Part shown: piece after piece, positions 28,522-36,920 of the stretch
Position numbering within the stretch: position 1 is the stretch's first letter
Layout of the letters: the number at the start of each line of letters is the position of its first letter
Assembly (NCBI RefSeq): GCF_014203705.1
Contig: NZ_JACHJR010000001.1
Coordinates: 5,084,001-5,148,000 of the forward strand
Direction of reading: 5' to 3'
DNA: 64,000 nucleotides
Source: Kitasatospora gansuensis
GTDB taxonomy: Bacteria; Actinomycetota; Actinomycetes; Streptomycetales; Streptomycetaceae
Notes under the pieces: model-generated
What the model was told of the DNA's origin: nothing
Seen by the model: only the letters and a program-made list of their open reading frames with translations
Database searches by the model: none
Position numbers and translations under genes: made by a program

Positions 28522-29001
28522 ATGGCTAAAGAAACCGGAAAGAAGCTGATCGCGCAGAACAAGAAGGCGCGACACGAGTACACCATCCTCGACACGTACG
28601 AATGCGGTCTGGTGCTGACCGGCACCGAGGTCAAGTCGCTCCGCGAGGGGCGGGCCAACCTGGTGGACGGCTACGCCTACGTCCAGGCGCGTGAGGTGTG
28701 GATCGACAACGTGTTCATCCCCGAGTACACCCAGGGGACCTGGACCAACCACTCGGCGCGGCGGAAGCGCAAGCTGCTGCTGCACCGGATGGAGATCCAC
28801 AAGATCGAGTCGAAGACCAAGGAGACCGGCCACACCCTGGTGCCGCTCTCGCTGTACTTCAAGGACGGCCGGGTGAAGCTCGAACTGGCCCTCGCGGTCG
28901 GCAAGAAGCTGCACGACAAGCGGCAGACCCTGCGTGAGAAGCAGGACCGCCGTGAGACGGACCGGGCGGTCGCGGCGGTCCGCCGCCGCCAGCAGGGTTA
29001 A
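28522..29001 (+). CDS. smpB: SsrA-binding protein SmpB
   Basis: A 159-residue RNA-binding protein that delivers tmRNA to stalled ribosomes in trans-translation. The hallmark core is intact: [53 protein letters not shown] and the basic C-terminal tail [16 protein letters not shown] that enters the decoding centre. I chose the ATG at 28522 ([15 protein letters not shown]), the usual start in relatives; an ATG at 28510 would add MIGA. The ssrA gene lies 90 bp downstream on the same strand, the conserved arrangement. Confidence 0.97.
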   Translation: MAKETGKKLIAQNKKARHEYTILDTYECGLVLTGTEVKSLREGRANLVDGYAYVQAREVWIDNVFIPEYTQGTWTNHSARRKRKLLLHRMEIHKIESKTKETGHTLVPLSLYFKDGRVKLELALAVGKKLHDKRQTLREKQDRRETDRAVAAVRRRQQG

Positions 29002-29006
29002 TCTGC

Positions 29007-29035
29007 TTGGCCAGGCCGGTCGCTGCGCGTAGTAT
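29007..29035 (+). promoter_or_regulatory. Promoter of ssrA
   Basis: TTGGCC (29007-29012), 17-nt spacer, TAGTAT (29030-29035): a strong housekeeping promoter. Start near 29042 would give a precursor with about 50 nt of 5' leader to be removed by RNase P before mature tmRNA at 29092. Confidence 0.8.
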
Positions 29036-29091
29036 GGGCGCAGCACCAACCGGAGGGTCCGCCCGCCGGGAGCTGTTTCTCAACAAAACAT

Positions 29092-29468
29092 GGGGATGAT
29101 CGGTTTCGACAGGGGAAGTCGAAACAGGAGAAGCGAGCCGAGGAACGCGGCAATGATCTCGTTAACCATCTGCCGCAAAACAATAATCGCCAACTCTAAG
29201 CGCGATGCCCAGCAGTTCGCTCTCGCTGCCTAAGCGAAAGTGAACGGGTGTCAGACCGGGGAGTTCCCGACCCGGACCCTGGCATAATTTAGGGAACTCA
29301 ACCTTCCACCCCGGTCACGGGGGTCGGCGGGGAAATCAAACAGTGACTGGGCCTGTTGGCGGCTTGTCCGCGTGACTGCCAGGGCCGAGAAACTCACAGC
29401 GGACTGCGCTCGGAGAAGTCCTGAATCCACTCCACTGGACCCGGGTTCGATTCCCGGCATCTCCACCA
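29092..29468 (+). ncRNA. ssrA: Transfer-messenger RNA (tmRNA)
   Basis: A 377-nt one-piece tmRNA. The 5' end GGGGATGATCGGTTTCGACA and the 3' end GGTTCGATTCCCGGCATCTC then ACCA are the conserved tRNA-like parts; GGGGATG pairs with CATCTCC to form the acceptor stem and CCA is encoded. The tag reading frame starts with GCC at 29189 and reads ANSKRDAQQFALAA, ending at the TAA at 29231-29233. The C-terminal ALAA is the protease-recognised degradation signal. smpB lies just upstream. Confidence 0.98.
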
Positions 29469-29553
29469 CCCCATGTGTATCGAAGGCCACCCTCCACACC
29501 GGAGGGTGGCCTTCGTGCTTCCCGGCCTCGCACGTACTGTCAGGCGGCCCCGG

Positions 29554-30906
29554 TCAGCTCTGCAGTCGCCACTGCTGGTTCGACCCGCCCGAGCAGCTCC
29601 ACAGCTGGATCTTCGTACCGTTGGCCGTGGCCACTCCGGTCGCGTCCAGGCACAGCCCCGACTGGACTCCGGTGATCGTGCCGTTGGAGTTGACGGTCCA
29701 CTGCTGGTTGGTCTGGCCGTTGCAGTCCCAGATCACCACGGCGGTGCCGTTCGCGGTGCCCTTACCGGACGCGTCCAGGCACTTGTTGCCGTAGATCGTG
29801 AGCTGCTTGCCCGCGGTGTAGGTCCACTGCTGGCCGGCGGCGCCGTTGCAGTCCCACAGCTGGGCCTGGGTGCCGTTGGTGGTGGTGGAGTTGTTGATGT
29901 CGACGCACCGGCCGGACTGCTGCCCCACGAGCCGCTGGGCGGTGGGCGTCGGAGTGGGAGGGGTGCTCGAGTCGAACTGGCTGAAGAACTTCCACACCTC
30001 GCCCGAGGTCCAGGTGCGCCAGCCGTCACCGGTGGAGCCGTCGATCGGGCCGGGGTCGTGGCCCGCTCCGTCGAAGGCCGCCCAGACCACGGGATATCCG
30101 GCGCGGCAGCCGGAGTAGGTGGTGACGATGTGGGTCAGGCTGCCGTTCGCCGGCTCCGGCGGGTTCTGCGCGGTGCAGCCGTTGTTCCGGACGAAGGTGT
30201 CCCGGAGCGAGCGGCCCGAGGCGATGGGCAGGACGTTGTCCCGGAGGCCGTGCAGGCCCATGTACGCGATCGGCTGCGTTCCGCCGGCACACCCGCTGAG
30301 GTTCGCGCCGGCGTAGACCGCGACCGCCCGGAAGACGGTCGGCCGGGCGCAGGCGAGCGCGTACGACATGGCGCCGCCGTAGCTGAAGCCGGCGGCGAAC
30401 AGCTGCGTGCTGTCGACGCAGAGCCCCGCCTCGAGCTGGCGGGTCAGGTCGTCGACGAGGGTCACGTCCTGGCCGTTGTTGTTGGCCCAGCCGTTGTCGA
30501 AGCCCTGGGGGGCGACGAAGATGGTGCCGTTGTTCGCGCCGTCCGCCAGTCGCCGGAGGCCGTAGTAGGACCAGTTGTATCCGTCGGTTCCGCCCGAGTC
30601 GACGTCGTTCGCGGTGCCGCCCCGCCAGTGGAACCCGAAGACCAGGCGGTAGGGGCGGTTGCTGTCGTAGTTGGCGGGGACCCTGAGGATGTAGCTGCGG
30701 TTCTGGCCGCTGCTCTGGATCGTGTGGGCGCCGCTGCTCAGCGTCGGGGCCTTGCCGCAGCCGGCGGTCGGCGCGGCGGCCGCACTGACGGCCGCGGGTG
30801 CGGCGGTCACGCCGGGGGTCTGGCTCTGTGCGGTGCCGGTCCCGGCGATCCCGAGCACGAGGAGCGCGGCGGCGGTGACGGACGCTAAGAAGGTGGTGGG
30901 CTTCAT
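29554..30906 (-). CDS. Secreted PHB-depolymerase/feruloyl-esterase family hydrolase with ricin lectin domain
   Basis: A 450-residue exported carbohydrate- or polyester-acting esterase. Signal peptide at residues about 1-27 (hydrophobic core TFLASVTAAALLVLGIAG). The catalytic alpha/beta-hydrolase domain (about 48-300) resembles esterase_PHB/LpqC proteins, with the nucleophile in GFSYGGAM and a C-terminal histidine in FDGAGHDP. A short Pro/Thr linker joins a C-terminal ricin-type beta-trefoil (about 320-450) with three QxW repeats (AGQQWTY, TNQQWTV, SNQQWRL) that should bind glycans, such as plant xylan. ATG with AAGGACG upstream. Likely acetylxylan or feruloyl esterase in plant-biomass use; substrate not settled by sequence. 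Confidence 0.88.
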   Translation of the reverse strand: MKPTTFLASVTAAALLVLGIAGTGTAQSQTPGVTAAPAAVSAAAAPTAGCGKAPTLSSGAHTIQSSGQNRSYILRVPANYDSNRPYRLVFGFHWRGGTANDVDSGGTDGYNWSYYGLRRLADGANNGTIFVAPQGFDNGWANNNGQDVTLVDDLTRQLEAGLCVDSTQLFAAGFSYGGAMSYALACARPTVFRAVAVYAGANLSGCAGGTQPIAYMGLHGLRDNVLPIASGRSLRDTFVRNNGCTAQNPPEPANGSLTHIVTTYSGCRAGYPVVWAAFDGAGHDPGPIDGSTGDGWRTWTSGEVWKFFSQFDSSTPPTPTPTAQRLVGQQSGRCVDINNSTTTNGTQAQLWDCNGAAGQQWTYTAGKQLTIYGNKCLDASGKGTANGTAVVIWDCNGQTNQQWTVNSNGTITGVQSGLCLDATGVATANGTKIQLWSCSGGSNQQWRLQS

Positions 30907-31387
30907 CGGGTCGTCCTTCGTTGTGGGGGAGGGGCGCGACCCCGGGCCGATGGGTGGCAGCCGAGGGGTCGGAGGTGACGGCGGGTCAGCCGTTCGGCGG
31001 GCTTCTGACGTTCACGCAGGTCTCCTGGCGGGGGCGGCAGCCAAGTGCGACACGCACAAGTCATGTGAGCGTTAACACGCCGCCCCGTGGGAAAGGGCGG
31101 CGGTTGTCGTCGGAATGACGGCAGCGTGCTCCCCTGCGCGTGCACTGTCAACCCTTCTCACACCCGGAGGCGGCGGAGAGAAATAGCCCAACGGGGCGAT
31201 GGAAATCCGTGGCGGCCGAGGCCATCCTGTTCCCCGGCGGCCTGATCGACCCGCTCGGCTGCCCTCACAACGCCGCCGTCCGTCGGGTGAGAGGACGGTT
31301 CCTCCGGCGTCACAGGCCACAACGAGGGCGAAATCACCGCCTCCTAACGTCAGTTGGCACAGGGCACCGGCAGGCAAGGGGAGCGCG
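30907..31387. promoter_or_regulatory. Divergent region between esterase and narK; possible operator
   Basis: About 480 bp with no gene I can support. It must hold both promoters. TGTGAGCGTTAACAC at 31064-31078 looks like a LacI-family-type operator (matching outer GTG/CAC ends around an AGCGTTAAC core) and could control the esterase by sugar availability. A GC-rich stem CGCCGCCC...GGGCGGCG is at about 31079-31102. Near narK I see GTCAC at about 31308 and GAAAT near 31330, weak resemblance to GlnR half sites, out of register. Confidence 0.35.
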
Positions 31388-32767
31388 ATGGGCACGGACA
31401 CGGCAGCGCAGGGCAGAGCGGGCGGTCGCTGGATCCAGGAATGGCAGCCGGAGGACGCCGGCTTCTGGGAGCGGACCGGACGGAAGACCGCGAACCGCAA
31501 TCTGGTGTTCTCGATCATCTCCGAGCACATCGGTTTCTCGATCTGGAGCCTCTGGTCGGTGATGGTCCTCTTCATGGGGCCGAAGTACGGCGTGGACCCG
31601 GCCGGCAAGTTCTTCCTGGTCGCGGTGCCCACCCTGGTCGGCGCGTTCGTCCGGATCCCGTACACCGTCGCGGTGGCCCGGTTCGGCGGGCGGAACTGGA
31701 CCGTGATCGCGGCGCTCCTGCTGCTGCTGCCGACCCTGGCGGCCGCGTACGTCATGCACCCCGGGACCTCGTACACCACCTTCATGCTGGTGGCGGCGCT
31801 GACCGGGCTCGGCGGCGGCAACTTCGCCTCCTCGATGACCAACATCAACGCCTTCTTCCCGCAGCACCGGAAGGGCTGGGCGCTCGGCCTGAACGCGGGC
31901 GGCGGCAACATCGGCGTCCCGGTGATCCAGCTGGTCGCGCTCGGCGTGATCACCTGGGCCGGGGCCACCCACCCGCGGCTGGTGCTGGGCATCTACCTGC
32001 CGCTGATCATCGTCTCGGTGACCTGCGCGGCGCTGTTCATGGACAACCTGGCGCCGATGAAGAACGACACCGGTGCGCTGGCCGAGATCGTGAAGCAGAA
32101 GCACACCTGGCTGATGTCCGTCCTCTACATCGGCACCTTCGGCTCCTTCATCGGCTTCAGCTTCGCCTTCGGTCTGGTGCTGCAGAACCAGTTCGGCCGC
32201 ACCCCGCTGCAGGCCGCCCAGCTGACCTTCGTCGGCCCGCTGCTCGGCTCGCTGATCCGGCCGGTCGGCGGCTGGCTGGCGGACCGGCTCGGCGGTGCCC
32301 GGATCACCCTGTGGAACTTCGCCGCGATGGCGGTCGCCGCCGGGGTGGTCACGTACGCCTCCTCGATCAAGTCGCTGCCGGTCTTCCTGACCGGTTTCAT
32401 CGCCCTGTTCGTCTTCGCCGGACTGGGCAACGGCTCCACGTACAAGATGATCCCGGTGATCTTCGAGGCCAAGGCGCAGGACCGGATCGCCCAGCTCGGC
32501 GACACCGTCGAGCAGGCCGCCGCCTGGTCCCGCCGGATGTCCGGCGCGGCGGTCGGCGTGATCGGCGCGGTCGGGGCGCTCGGCGGCCTGTTCATCAACC
32601 TGGCGTTCCGGCAGTCCTTCCTGGTGGCCAAGACCGGTACGCCGGCCTTCGTCTCCTTCCTGGTGGCGTACGCGGTCTGCTTCGCGCTCACCTGGGTGGT
32701 GTACCTGCGCCGGCCGAGCGCCGCCCCCGGCGAGGCGGTACCGAGCCCCGCGCTGGCCCGGGCCTGA
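31388..32767 (+). CDS. narK: Nitrate/nitrite MFS transporter
   Basis: A 459-residue major facilitator with 12 predicted membrane segments. The nitrate/nitrite porter signatures are visible: GGGNFASSMTNINAFFP in TM5 and GLGNGSTYKMIPVIF in TM10-11, the two Gly/Asn-rich nitrate motifs of NarK/NasA proteins, and conserved arginines in TM2 and TM8. It probably exports nitrite or imports nitrate. The ATG at 31388 has AAGGGGAGCG upstream. It lies directly before nnaR, as in S. coelicolor by recall (SCO2959-SCO2958). Probable nitrogen control by GlnR/NnaR is inference. Confidence 0.92.
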   Translation: MGTDTAAQGRAGGRWIQEWQPEDAGFWERTGRKTANRNLVFSIISEHIGFSIWSLWSVMVLFMGPKYGVDPAGKFFLVAVPTLVGAFVRIPYTVAVARFGGRNWTVIAALLLLLPTLAAAYVMHPGTSYTTFMLVAALTGLGGGNFASSMTNINAFFPQHRKGWALGLNAGGGNIGVPVIQLVALGVITWAGATHPRLVLGIYLPLIIVSVTCAALFMDNLAPMKNDTGALAEIVKQKHTWLMSVLYIGTFGSFIGFSFAFGLVLQNQFGRTPLQAAQLTFVGPLLGSLIRPVGGWLADRLGGARITLWNFAAMAVAAGVVTYASSIKSLPVFLTGFIALFVFAGLGNGSTYKMIPVIFEAKAQDRIAQLGDTVEQAAAWSRRMSGAAVGVIGAVGALGGLFINLAFRQSFLVAKTGTPAFVSFLVAYAVCFALTWVVYLRRPSAAPGEAVPSPALARA

Positions 32768-32812
32768 CCTGGGGCCTGCTCCGCGACCGGCCGTCCACCC
32801 CTTGGACGGCCG

Positions 32813-32839
32813 GTCCGACCTGCGAAACAAGCCGGAAAT
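32813..32839 (+). promoter_or_regulatory. Possible GlnR box upstream of nnaR
   Basis: GTCCG-n6-GAAAC-n6-GAAAT. The GAAAC and GAAAT units are 11 bp apart (one helical turn), resembling the b-sites of the Streptomyces GlnR consensus gTnAC-n6-GaAAC; the a-site is poor. It lies 103-129 bp before the nnaR start, where GlnR control is known in S. coelicolor. Confidence 0.35.
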
Positions 32840-32941
32840 CGGACCGACCCCGCTGCGACACCGCCGGGGGAGACGATTTCCGTCCACCCACCCTTTCGGC
32901 CTGCCGCAGCCGTGAGGGGCACCACCGAAGGACCAACAGCC

Positions 32942-34117
32942 ATGGACGATCTGACGAGCAGTCGCCCCACCGACCGCACCGAACCGGTACCGCCACTGGC
33001 CGGGTTCACCATCGGCATCACCGCCGCCCGGCGGGCCGACGAACTCGCCGCGCTGCTCCAGCGCCGGGGCGCCGCCGTGCTGCGGGCCCCCGCCCTGCGG
33101 ATCGTGCCGCTCACCGACGACACCGAACTGCTCGCCGCCACCCGCGCGTTGGTCGCCGACCCGCCGGACATCGCGGTGGCCACCACCGGCATCGGCTTCC
33201 GGGGCTGGATCGAGGCCGCCGAGGGCTGGGGGCTCGGCGACGACCTGATCGACCGTCTTGGCAAGGCCGTGGTGCTGGCCCGCGGCCCCAAGGCCAAGGG
33301 CGCGATCCGGGCCGCCGGCCTGCGCGAGGAGTGGTCGCCCGAGTCGGAGTCCTCGGTCGAGGTGCTCGAACGGCTGCTGGAGCAGGGCGTGGACGGTCGG
33401 CGGATCGCCGTCCAGCTGCACGGCGCCCCGCTGCGGGACTTCGTCGAGTCGCTGAAGGCGGCCGGCGCGGAGGTGGTGGAGGTCCCCGTCTACCGCTGGC
33501 TGCCGCCCGCCGACCTGAACCCGCTGGACCGACTGCTGGACGCCTGCTGCGCGGGCGCCCTGGACGCGGTCACCTTCACCAGCGCCCCCGCCGCGATCAG
33601 CCTGCTCGACCGGGCCGAACAGCGCGGCCTGACCGCCGAGTTGCTGCACGCACTGCGCCGGGACGTGCTGCCGGTCTGCGTCGGCCCGGTGACGGCGGCC
33701 CCGCTGGAGGAACTCGACGTCGCCACCGTCTGGCCGGAACGGATGCGGCTCGGCGCGATGGTCCAGACGCTCACCGCCCAGCTGCCGGGCCGCGCGCGAC
33801 GGCTCTCGGTGGCCGGGCACCTGCTGGAACTGCGCGGCCAGGCCGTGCTGGTGGACGGCGAGCTGCGACCCGTACCGCCGGCCGGGATGGCCCTGCTCCG
33901 CGCGCTCGCGAAGCGGCCGGGGTGGGTGGTGCCGCGGGCCGAGCTGCTGCGGGCGCTGCCGGGGAGCGGGAACGACGAGCATGCGGTGGAGACGGCGATG
34001 GCGCGGCTGCGCTCCGCGCTCGGCGCCCCGCGCCTGGTGGCCACCGTCGTCAAGCGGGGGTACCGGCTGGCGCTCGACCCGGTCGCGGACCCGGGGGAGA
34101 AGTACGGCGCGGCGTAG
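32942..34117 (+). CDS. nnaR: Nitrate assimilation regulator NnaR (uroporphyrinogen-III synthase-like domain plus wHTH)
   Basis: A 391-residue fusion. Residues about 22-270 form a HemD-like uroporphyrinogen-III synthase domain (TIGITAARRADELAALLQRR; VTFTSAPAAISLLDRA). Residues about 290-380 are an OmpR/PhoB-type winged helix (LSVAGHLLELRGQAVLVDGE; DEHAVETAMARLRSALG; VKRGYRLALDP). Proteins of this layout next to narK are NnaR, a co-activator of nitrate/nitrite genes with GlnR in S. coelicolor. Whether the HemD part still makes uroporphyrinogen III for the sirohaem of nitrite reductase or only senses is not clear. ATG at 32942 after an AGGACC ribosome site. A palindromic element follows 15 nt after the stop. 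Confidence 0.87.
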   Translation: MDDLTSSRPTDRTEPVPPLAGFTIGITAARRADELAALLQRRGAAVLRAPALRIVPLTDDTELLAATRALVADPPDIAVATTGIGFRGWIEAAEGWGLGDDLIDRLGKAVVLARGPKAKGAIRAAGLREEWSPESESSVEVLERLLEQGVDGRRIAVQLHGAPLRDFVESLKAAGAEVVEVPVYRWLPPADLNPLDRLLDACCAGALDAVTFTSAPAAISLLDRAEQRGLTAELLHALRRDVLPVCVGPVTAAPLEELDVATVWPERMRLGAMVQTLTAQLPGRARRLSVAGHLLELRGQAVLVDGELRPVPPAGMALLRALAKRPGWVVPRAELLRALPGSGNDEHAVETAMARLRSALGAPRLVATVVKRGYRLALDPVADPGEKYGAA

Positions 34118-34132
34118 CTGAGGCGGGCCCCG

Positions 34133-34249
34133 CAGGGGCTCGGGGAACGGCGACGGTTCGTGGCTGGTGGGTATCACTGCGAAAGTGCCTGACCATTTAC
34201 GGACGGATCACCTTTTTCGAGGTCGGCGTCGCAGTTCCCCGAGCCCCTG
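34133..34249. repeat. Palindrome-ended interspersed element, copy 2
   Basis: A 117-bp unit with 22-bp inverted ends (one mismatch), the left beginning CAGGGGCTCGGGGAACGGCG. The interior has TCACTGCGAAAGTGCCTGAC at 34174 and CGGATCACCTTT at 34204. It shares ends and interior with the copy at 14632-14745 but differs in the connecting bases, so the two have diverged. Each copy sits about 15-20 nt after a stop codon. Confidence 0.85.
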
Positions 34250-34330
34250 TTGTGGTCGCCCATGTGCCTTGGGGCGTAGGATCATCCGTCCGTCTCTTTT
34301 CCGAGGTCCTTCGCCGCACCCCCCGAGGCC

Positions 34331-36613
34331 ATGCACAGCAGCTCTGACTCAGACACCATCCGCGACCGCGAGATCGCGGGCGAACAGCGCCATCTCGACA
34401 CGGTGTACCACCGGCTGGAGGAGAAGCTCGCCGAGGCCGAGTACATCCTGGAGGACGCCGCCAAGCGCGTGCAGGTCGGTACGCCCGGCGCGCTCGCCGA
34501 GCGCGATGCCCAGGTGTACCGCGCGGGCGCGCACCTGCACCGGCTCAACGCCGAGTTCGAGGACTTCCTGTTCGGCCGGATCGACCTCCAGCAGGCCGAC
34601 GCTCCGGAGGAACACGGCATCCCGTCGCAGACCCCGCTCGACCCGGCCGACCCGGCCGTCGCCGAGACGTTGCACATCGGGCGGCTCGGCGTGCTCGACG
34701 CCGAGTTCGGGCCGCTGGTGATCGACTGGCGGGCGCCGGCCGCCGCGCCGTTCTACCGGTCCACCCCGCTGGAGCCGGGCCGGGTGATCCGACGGCGGGT
34801 CATCCGGTCGAAGGGCCGCAAGGTGCTCGGGGTCGAGGACGACCTGCTGCGCCCGGACCTGACGCCGACCCTGGACGGCCAGGAGCTGGCGGTGGTCGGC
34901 GACGGTGCGCTGATGGCCTCGCTCGGCCGGGCCCGCAGCCACTCGATGCGCGACATCGTCTCCTCGATCCAGCGCGAGCAGGACGAGGTGATCCGGGCCC
35001 CCGCGCCGGGCGCCACCCTGGTGACCGGTGGTCCCGGTACCGGGAAGACGGCGGTCGCGCTGCACCGGGCCGCGTTCCTGCTCTACCAGGACCGCCGTCG
35101 GTACGCTGGCGGCATCCTGGTGGTCAGCCCGACCGCGCTGCTGGTCTCGTACACCGAGGGCGTGCTGCCCTCGCTGGGCGAGGAGGGCCAGGTCGCGATC
35201 CGGGCCGTCGGCAGTCTGGTGGACGGCATCGAGGCGGGCCGGTACGACACGCCCGAGGCCGCGCACGTGAAGGGCTCGGCCCGGATGGTGACGCTGCTGC
35301 GCCGGGCGGCCAAGGCCGCGCTGGAGCTGGGCGCGCCGACCGAGCTGAAGGTGTTCGCCAAGGGCGAGGCGCTCCGGCTGGACGCCAACAAGCTCCGTAC
35401 GGTGCGCGGCAACGTGATCGGCAGCGGCGGCACGCCGCTCAACCTGCTGCGCCCGCGGGCCAGGCGGCTGCTGCTGGACGCGCTCTGGCAGGAGGCGATC
35501 AGGCACCAGCCGCGCCCGAGCGACCACTACGCCAGGGAGCAGCGCCAGGAGGAGAAGGAGGCCTTCGACGAGTACGTCTCCGACGAGGCGGTCTTCCTGG
35601 ACTTCCTGGACGCCTGGTGGCCCGCCCTGACGCCCCGTCGGGTGCTGGCCACCCTCAAGCAGTCCCGGCACACCAACCGGATCGCCCGCCGGGCCGTCAC
35701 GCCGGACGAGGCGCGCCTGCTGGCGTCCTCCCTGAGCGGGCTGACGGACCGTGGCGAGGGCCCGCTCTCGGCGCACGACGTGGCGATGGTGGACGAGCTG
35801 CAGCTGCTGCTCGGCGAGGCGGCCAGGCGGGTGGTCCGCGAGGTGGACGCGGTCGACATGCTGACCGGTCTGGACGAGGTCACCACGTACGCGGACCGGT
35901 CGTCCCGGCAGCGCGACCGGGTGCCGGTCGAGCGGGTCGAGTACGCGCACGTGATCGTGGACGAGGCGCAGGACCTCACCCCGATGCAGTGGCGGATGGT
36001 CGGCCGGCGTTCCCGGATGGCGACCTGGACCATCGTCGGCGACCCGGCGCAGTCCTCCTGGCCGTTCCCGCAGGAGGCGCAGGCGGCGATGGACGAGGTG
36101 CTGGCGGGCAAGCCGCGCCGTCGGCACACGCTGACCGTGAACTACCGCAACCCGTCTGAGATCGCCGAGGTGGCGGCCAAGGTGCTGGCGCTGGCCGCGC
36201 CCGGCACCCCCTCGCCGACGGCGGTCCGCTCGACCGGTCTGGCGCCGCGCTTCGCGGCGGCGGCCTCGGCCGACCCGGCCGTCTTCGCGGCGGCCGCCCG
36301 GGCCGAGCTGACCCGGCTGCTGGCCGAGGTGGACGGCACCGTCGCGGTGGTGGTCCCGATGGACCGCCGGGCCGAGGCGGCCGGCTGGATCGAGGGTCTG
36401 GGCGAGCGGGCGGTGGCGCTCGGCAGCCTGGAGGCCAAGGGTCTGGAGTACGACGCCACGGTGGTGGCCGACCCGGTCGGCATCGCGGGGGAGTCCGAGG
36501 CCGGCCTGCGGGTGCTGTACGTGGCGCTGACCCGGGCGACCCAGCGGCTGACCGTGCTCTCCGGCCCGGACGACCTGCCGGACGTGGACGGGGTGCCGGC
36601 GCTGCTGCGCTGA
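34331..36613 (+). CDS. HelD-family RNA polymerase-recycling ATPase (SF1-like)
   Basis: A 760-residue helicase-like protein with no strand-separation role expected. The N-terminal 90 residues form a coiled coil (EIAGEQRHLDTVYHRLEEKL) as in HelD, which reaches into RNA polymerase channels. The SF1 core has Walker A GGPGTGKTAV (about residue 233), then a HelD-specific insertion, Walker B VIVDEAQDLTP (about 541), and motif VI VALTRATQRL near the C-terminus. HelD proteins release stalled or core RNA polymerase; some actinobacterial members (HelR) protect it from rifamycins. I looked for the rifamycin-associated inverted repeat upstream and did not see it. The ATG at 34331 has a weak CCGAGG site. 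A terminator follows. Confidence 0.88.
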   Translation: MHSSSDSDTIRDREIAGEQRHLDTVYHRLEEKLAEAEYILEDAAKRVQVGTPGALAERDAQVYRAGAHLHRLNAEFEDFLFGRIDLQQADAPEEHGIPSQTPLDPADPAVAETLHIGRLGVLDAEFGPLVIDWRAPAAAPFYRSTPLEPGRVIRRRVIRSKGRKVLGVEDDLLRPDLTPTLDGQELAVVGDGALMASLGRARSHSMRDIVSSIQREQDEVIRAPAPGATLVTGGPGTGKTAVALHRAAFLLYQDRRRYAGGILVVSPTALLVSYTEGVLPSLGEEGQVAIRAVGSLVDGIEAGRYDTPEAAHVKGSARMVTLLRRAAKAALELGAPTELKVFAKGEALRLDANKLRTVRGNVIGSGGTPLNLLRPRARRLLLDALWQEAIRHQPRPSDHYAREQRQEEKEAFDEYVSDEAVFLDFLDAWWPALTPRRVLATLKQSRHTNRIARRAVTPDEARLLASSLSGLTDRGEGPLSAHDVAMVDELQLLLGEAARRVVREVDAVDMLTGLDEVTTYADRSSRQRDRVPVERVEYAHVIVDEAQDLTPMQWRMVGRRSRMATWTIVGDPAQSSWPFPQEAQAAMDEVLAGKPRRRHTLTVNYRNPSEIAEVAAKVLALAAPGTPSPTAVRSTGLAPRFAAAASADPAVFAAAARAELTRLLAEVDGTVAVVVPMDRRAEAAGWIEGLGERAVALGSLEAKGLEYDATVVADPVGIAGESEAGLRVLYVALTRATQRLTVLSGPDDLPDVDGVPALLR

Positions 36614-36628
36614 CGGACCGACACGAAG

Positions 36629-36657
36629 AAGGCCCCTCACCAGTGGTGAGGGGCCTT
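36629..36657 (+). terminator. Terminator after the HelD gene
   Basis: A perfect 13-bp stem AAGGCCCCTCACC/GGTGAGGGGCCTT with an AGT loop, 15 nt after the stop. No T-run, as often in Streptomyces. The rest of the gap to 36920 (about 260 bp) shows no gene; it is less GC-rich near 36820-36910 and presumably holds the malic enzyme promoter. Confidence 0.85.
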
Positions 36658-36920
36658 CCGACGTTATGACACCGACCCGCCATGCTCGCCTCGCGGCAAG
36701 TGGTCGCTCGTAGCGACGAAGGTTGGGCCCGGGGGCTTGGATCGAGTCGGTGCCTTGTCCAATGTAACGCATCGCCCGTGAAGGGCAAGAAACCTTGTCG
36801 AGTCCGGACACTCAATGAACGTTATTTCTGGCAGGCCCTTGGTTGGTGCGACGATCGAGGTCTAGCATGCCCAAGGCGTGAGATTTTCAACAAAGTGTTG
36901 ATCCAGGAAGAAGGACGTCG

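Noticed and set aside
31334-34177. Long minus-strand open frame opposite narK and nnaR
   Set aside because: Shadow of codon bias; narK and nnaR have clear homology in their own frames.
34250-34330. Rifamycin-associated element upstream of the HelD gene
   Set aside because: The GGGGCTTGC...CAAGGCCCC-type inverted repeat is not present in the short upstream region.
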